The notes beneath the pieces are model-generated. The model saw nothing but the letters and a program-made list of their open reading frames with translations, made no database searches and was not told where the DNA came from. Below are positions 63,827-64,000 of a DNA stretch of 64,000 nucleotides, in pieces. A program made the position numbers and the translations under genes. The DNA is taken from positions 5,920,001-5,984,000 of the forward strand of contig OU015666.1 in assembly GCA_907165275.2 (NCBI GenBank), read 5' to 3'. Source of the DNA: Zygaena filipendulae (lineage: Eukaryota > Arthropoda > Insecta > Lepidoptera > Zygaenidae). The stretch's first letter is position 1. Every line of letters starts with the position of its first letter.

Positions 63827-64000
63827 AAATATCATTGTTCAGTATCCAATGTAATAAATCTGACTGTTGGTCTGTTGATCATTCTGAACATAGGAAAGAA
63901 ATATTTTTGACTAGCTGTCAGCGCCGGTCCTAGCCACCGACGTGCCCGTGTGCGATCTAAATCCAGGCTCCCCCATATCAAGTATGTAAAAAAAAACCCC

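Overview
This is a eukaryotic nuclear window, almost certainly from a moth or butterfly (Lepidoptera). Genes have GT-AG introns, the background is AT-rich, and the window is packed with lepidopteran-type repeats: dozens of short non-autonomous Helitrons ending in CTAG just after a Lep1-like 3' block of the type 'accgcgggtgaaaccgcgg', tRNA-derived SINEs, MITEs, and Jockey/I-like and RTE non-LTR elements. There is no bacterial-style operon, CRISPR array or rRNA. Eight conserved protein-coding genes can be assembled exon by exon with consistent splice phases: SPG21/maspardin (+, 4593-6936), STOML2/SLP-2 (-, 10190-16364), CCDC112 (+, 17906-28263), cyclophilin B/PPIB (+, 34736-37608), TTC19 (-, 37764-38747), TPRA1 (+, 41466-51315), a PRP4-type kinase PRPF4B (-, 51624-53342) and the 5' part of PTCD2 (+, 62101 to beyond the right edge). 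Layout: the left 4.5 kb is the 3' part of an RNase H-bearing non-LTR retrotransposon with a one-base frameshift and a poly(A) tail. SPG21 and STOML2 converge around a repeat-rich 3 kb that holds a 567-bp near-perfect palindrome. STOML2 and CCDC112 are head to head across about 1.5 kb. The CCDC112 introns host a piggyBac relic with TTAA ends, a GC-rich reverse-oriented retro-insert with a 14-bp target duplication, and a 5'-truncated RTE with a long open reading frame. A gene-free stretch (28.3-34.7 kb) holds an inverted relative of the 7.5-9.3 kb repeat. PPIB and TTC19 converge with 155 bp between stop codons. TTC19 and TPRA1 diverge across a Harbinger-like MITE and a miniature copia-type LTR element (TRIM). 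TPRA1 and PRPF4B converge. The last 9 kb before PTCD2 is a MITE, SINE and satellite thicket. The genes do not form one pathway. Three products act in mitochondria (STOML2 at the inner membrane, TTC19 in complex III maintenance, PTCD2 in mitochondrial RNA metabolism), PPIB is an ER folding enzyme, PRPF4B is a splicing kinase, TPRA1 is a seven-pass membrane protein, SPG21 is an endosomal/cytosolic alpha/beta-hydrolase-fold protein and CCDC112 is a coiled-coil protein linked to centriolar satellites. The least expected items are the miniature copia-type LTR element with a 29-bp minisatellite inside, a roughly 20-bp sequence recurring five times (twice just upstream of STOML2 and TTC19), two MITE families sharing a core but not termini, and the intronless, short PRP4-type kinase.
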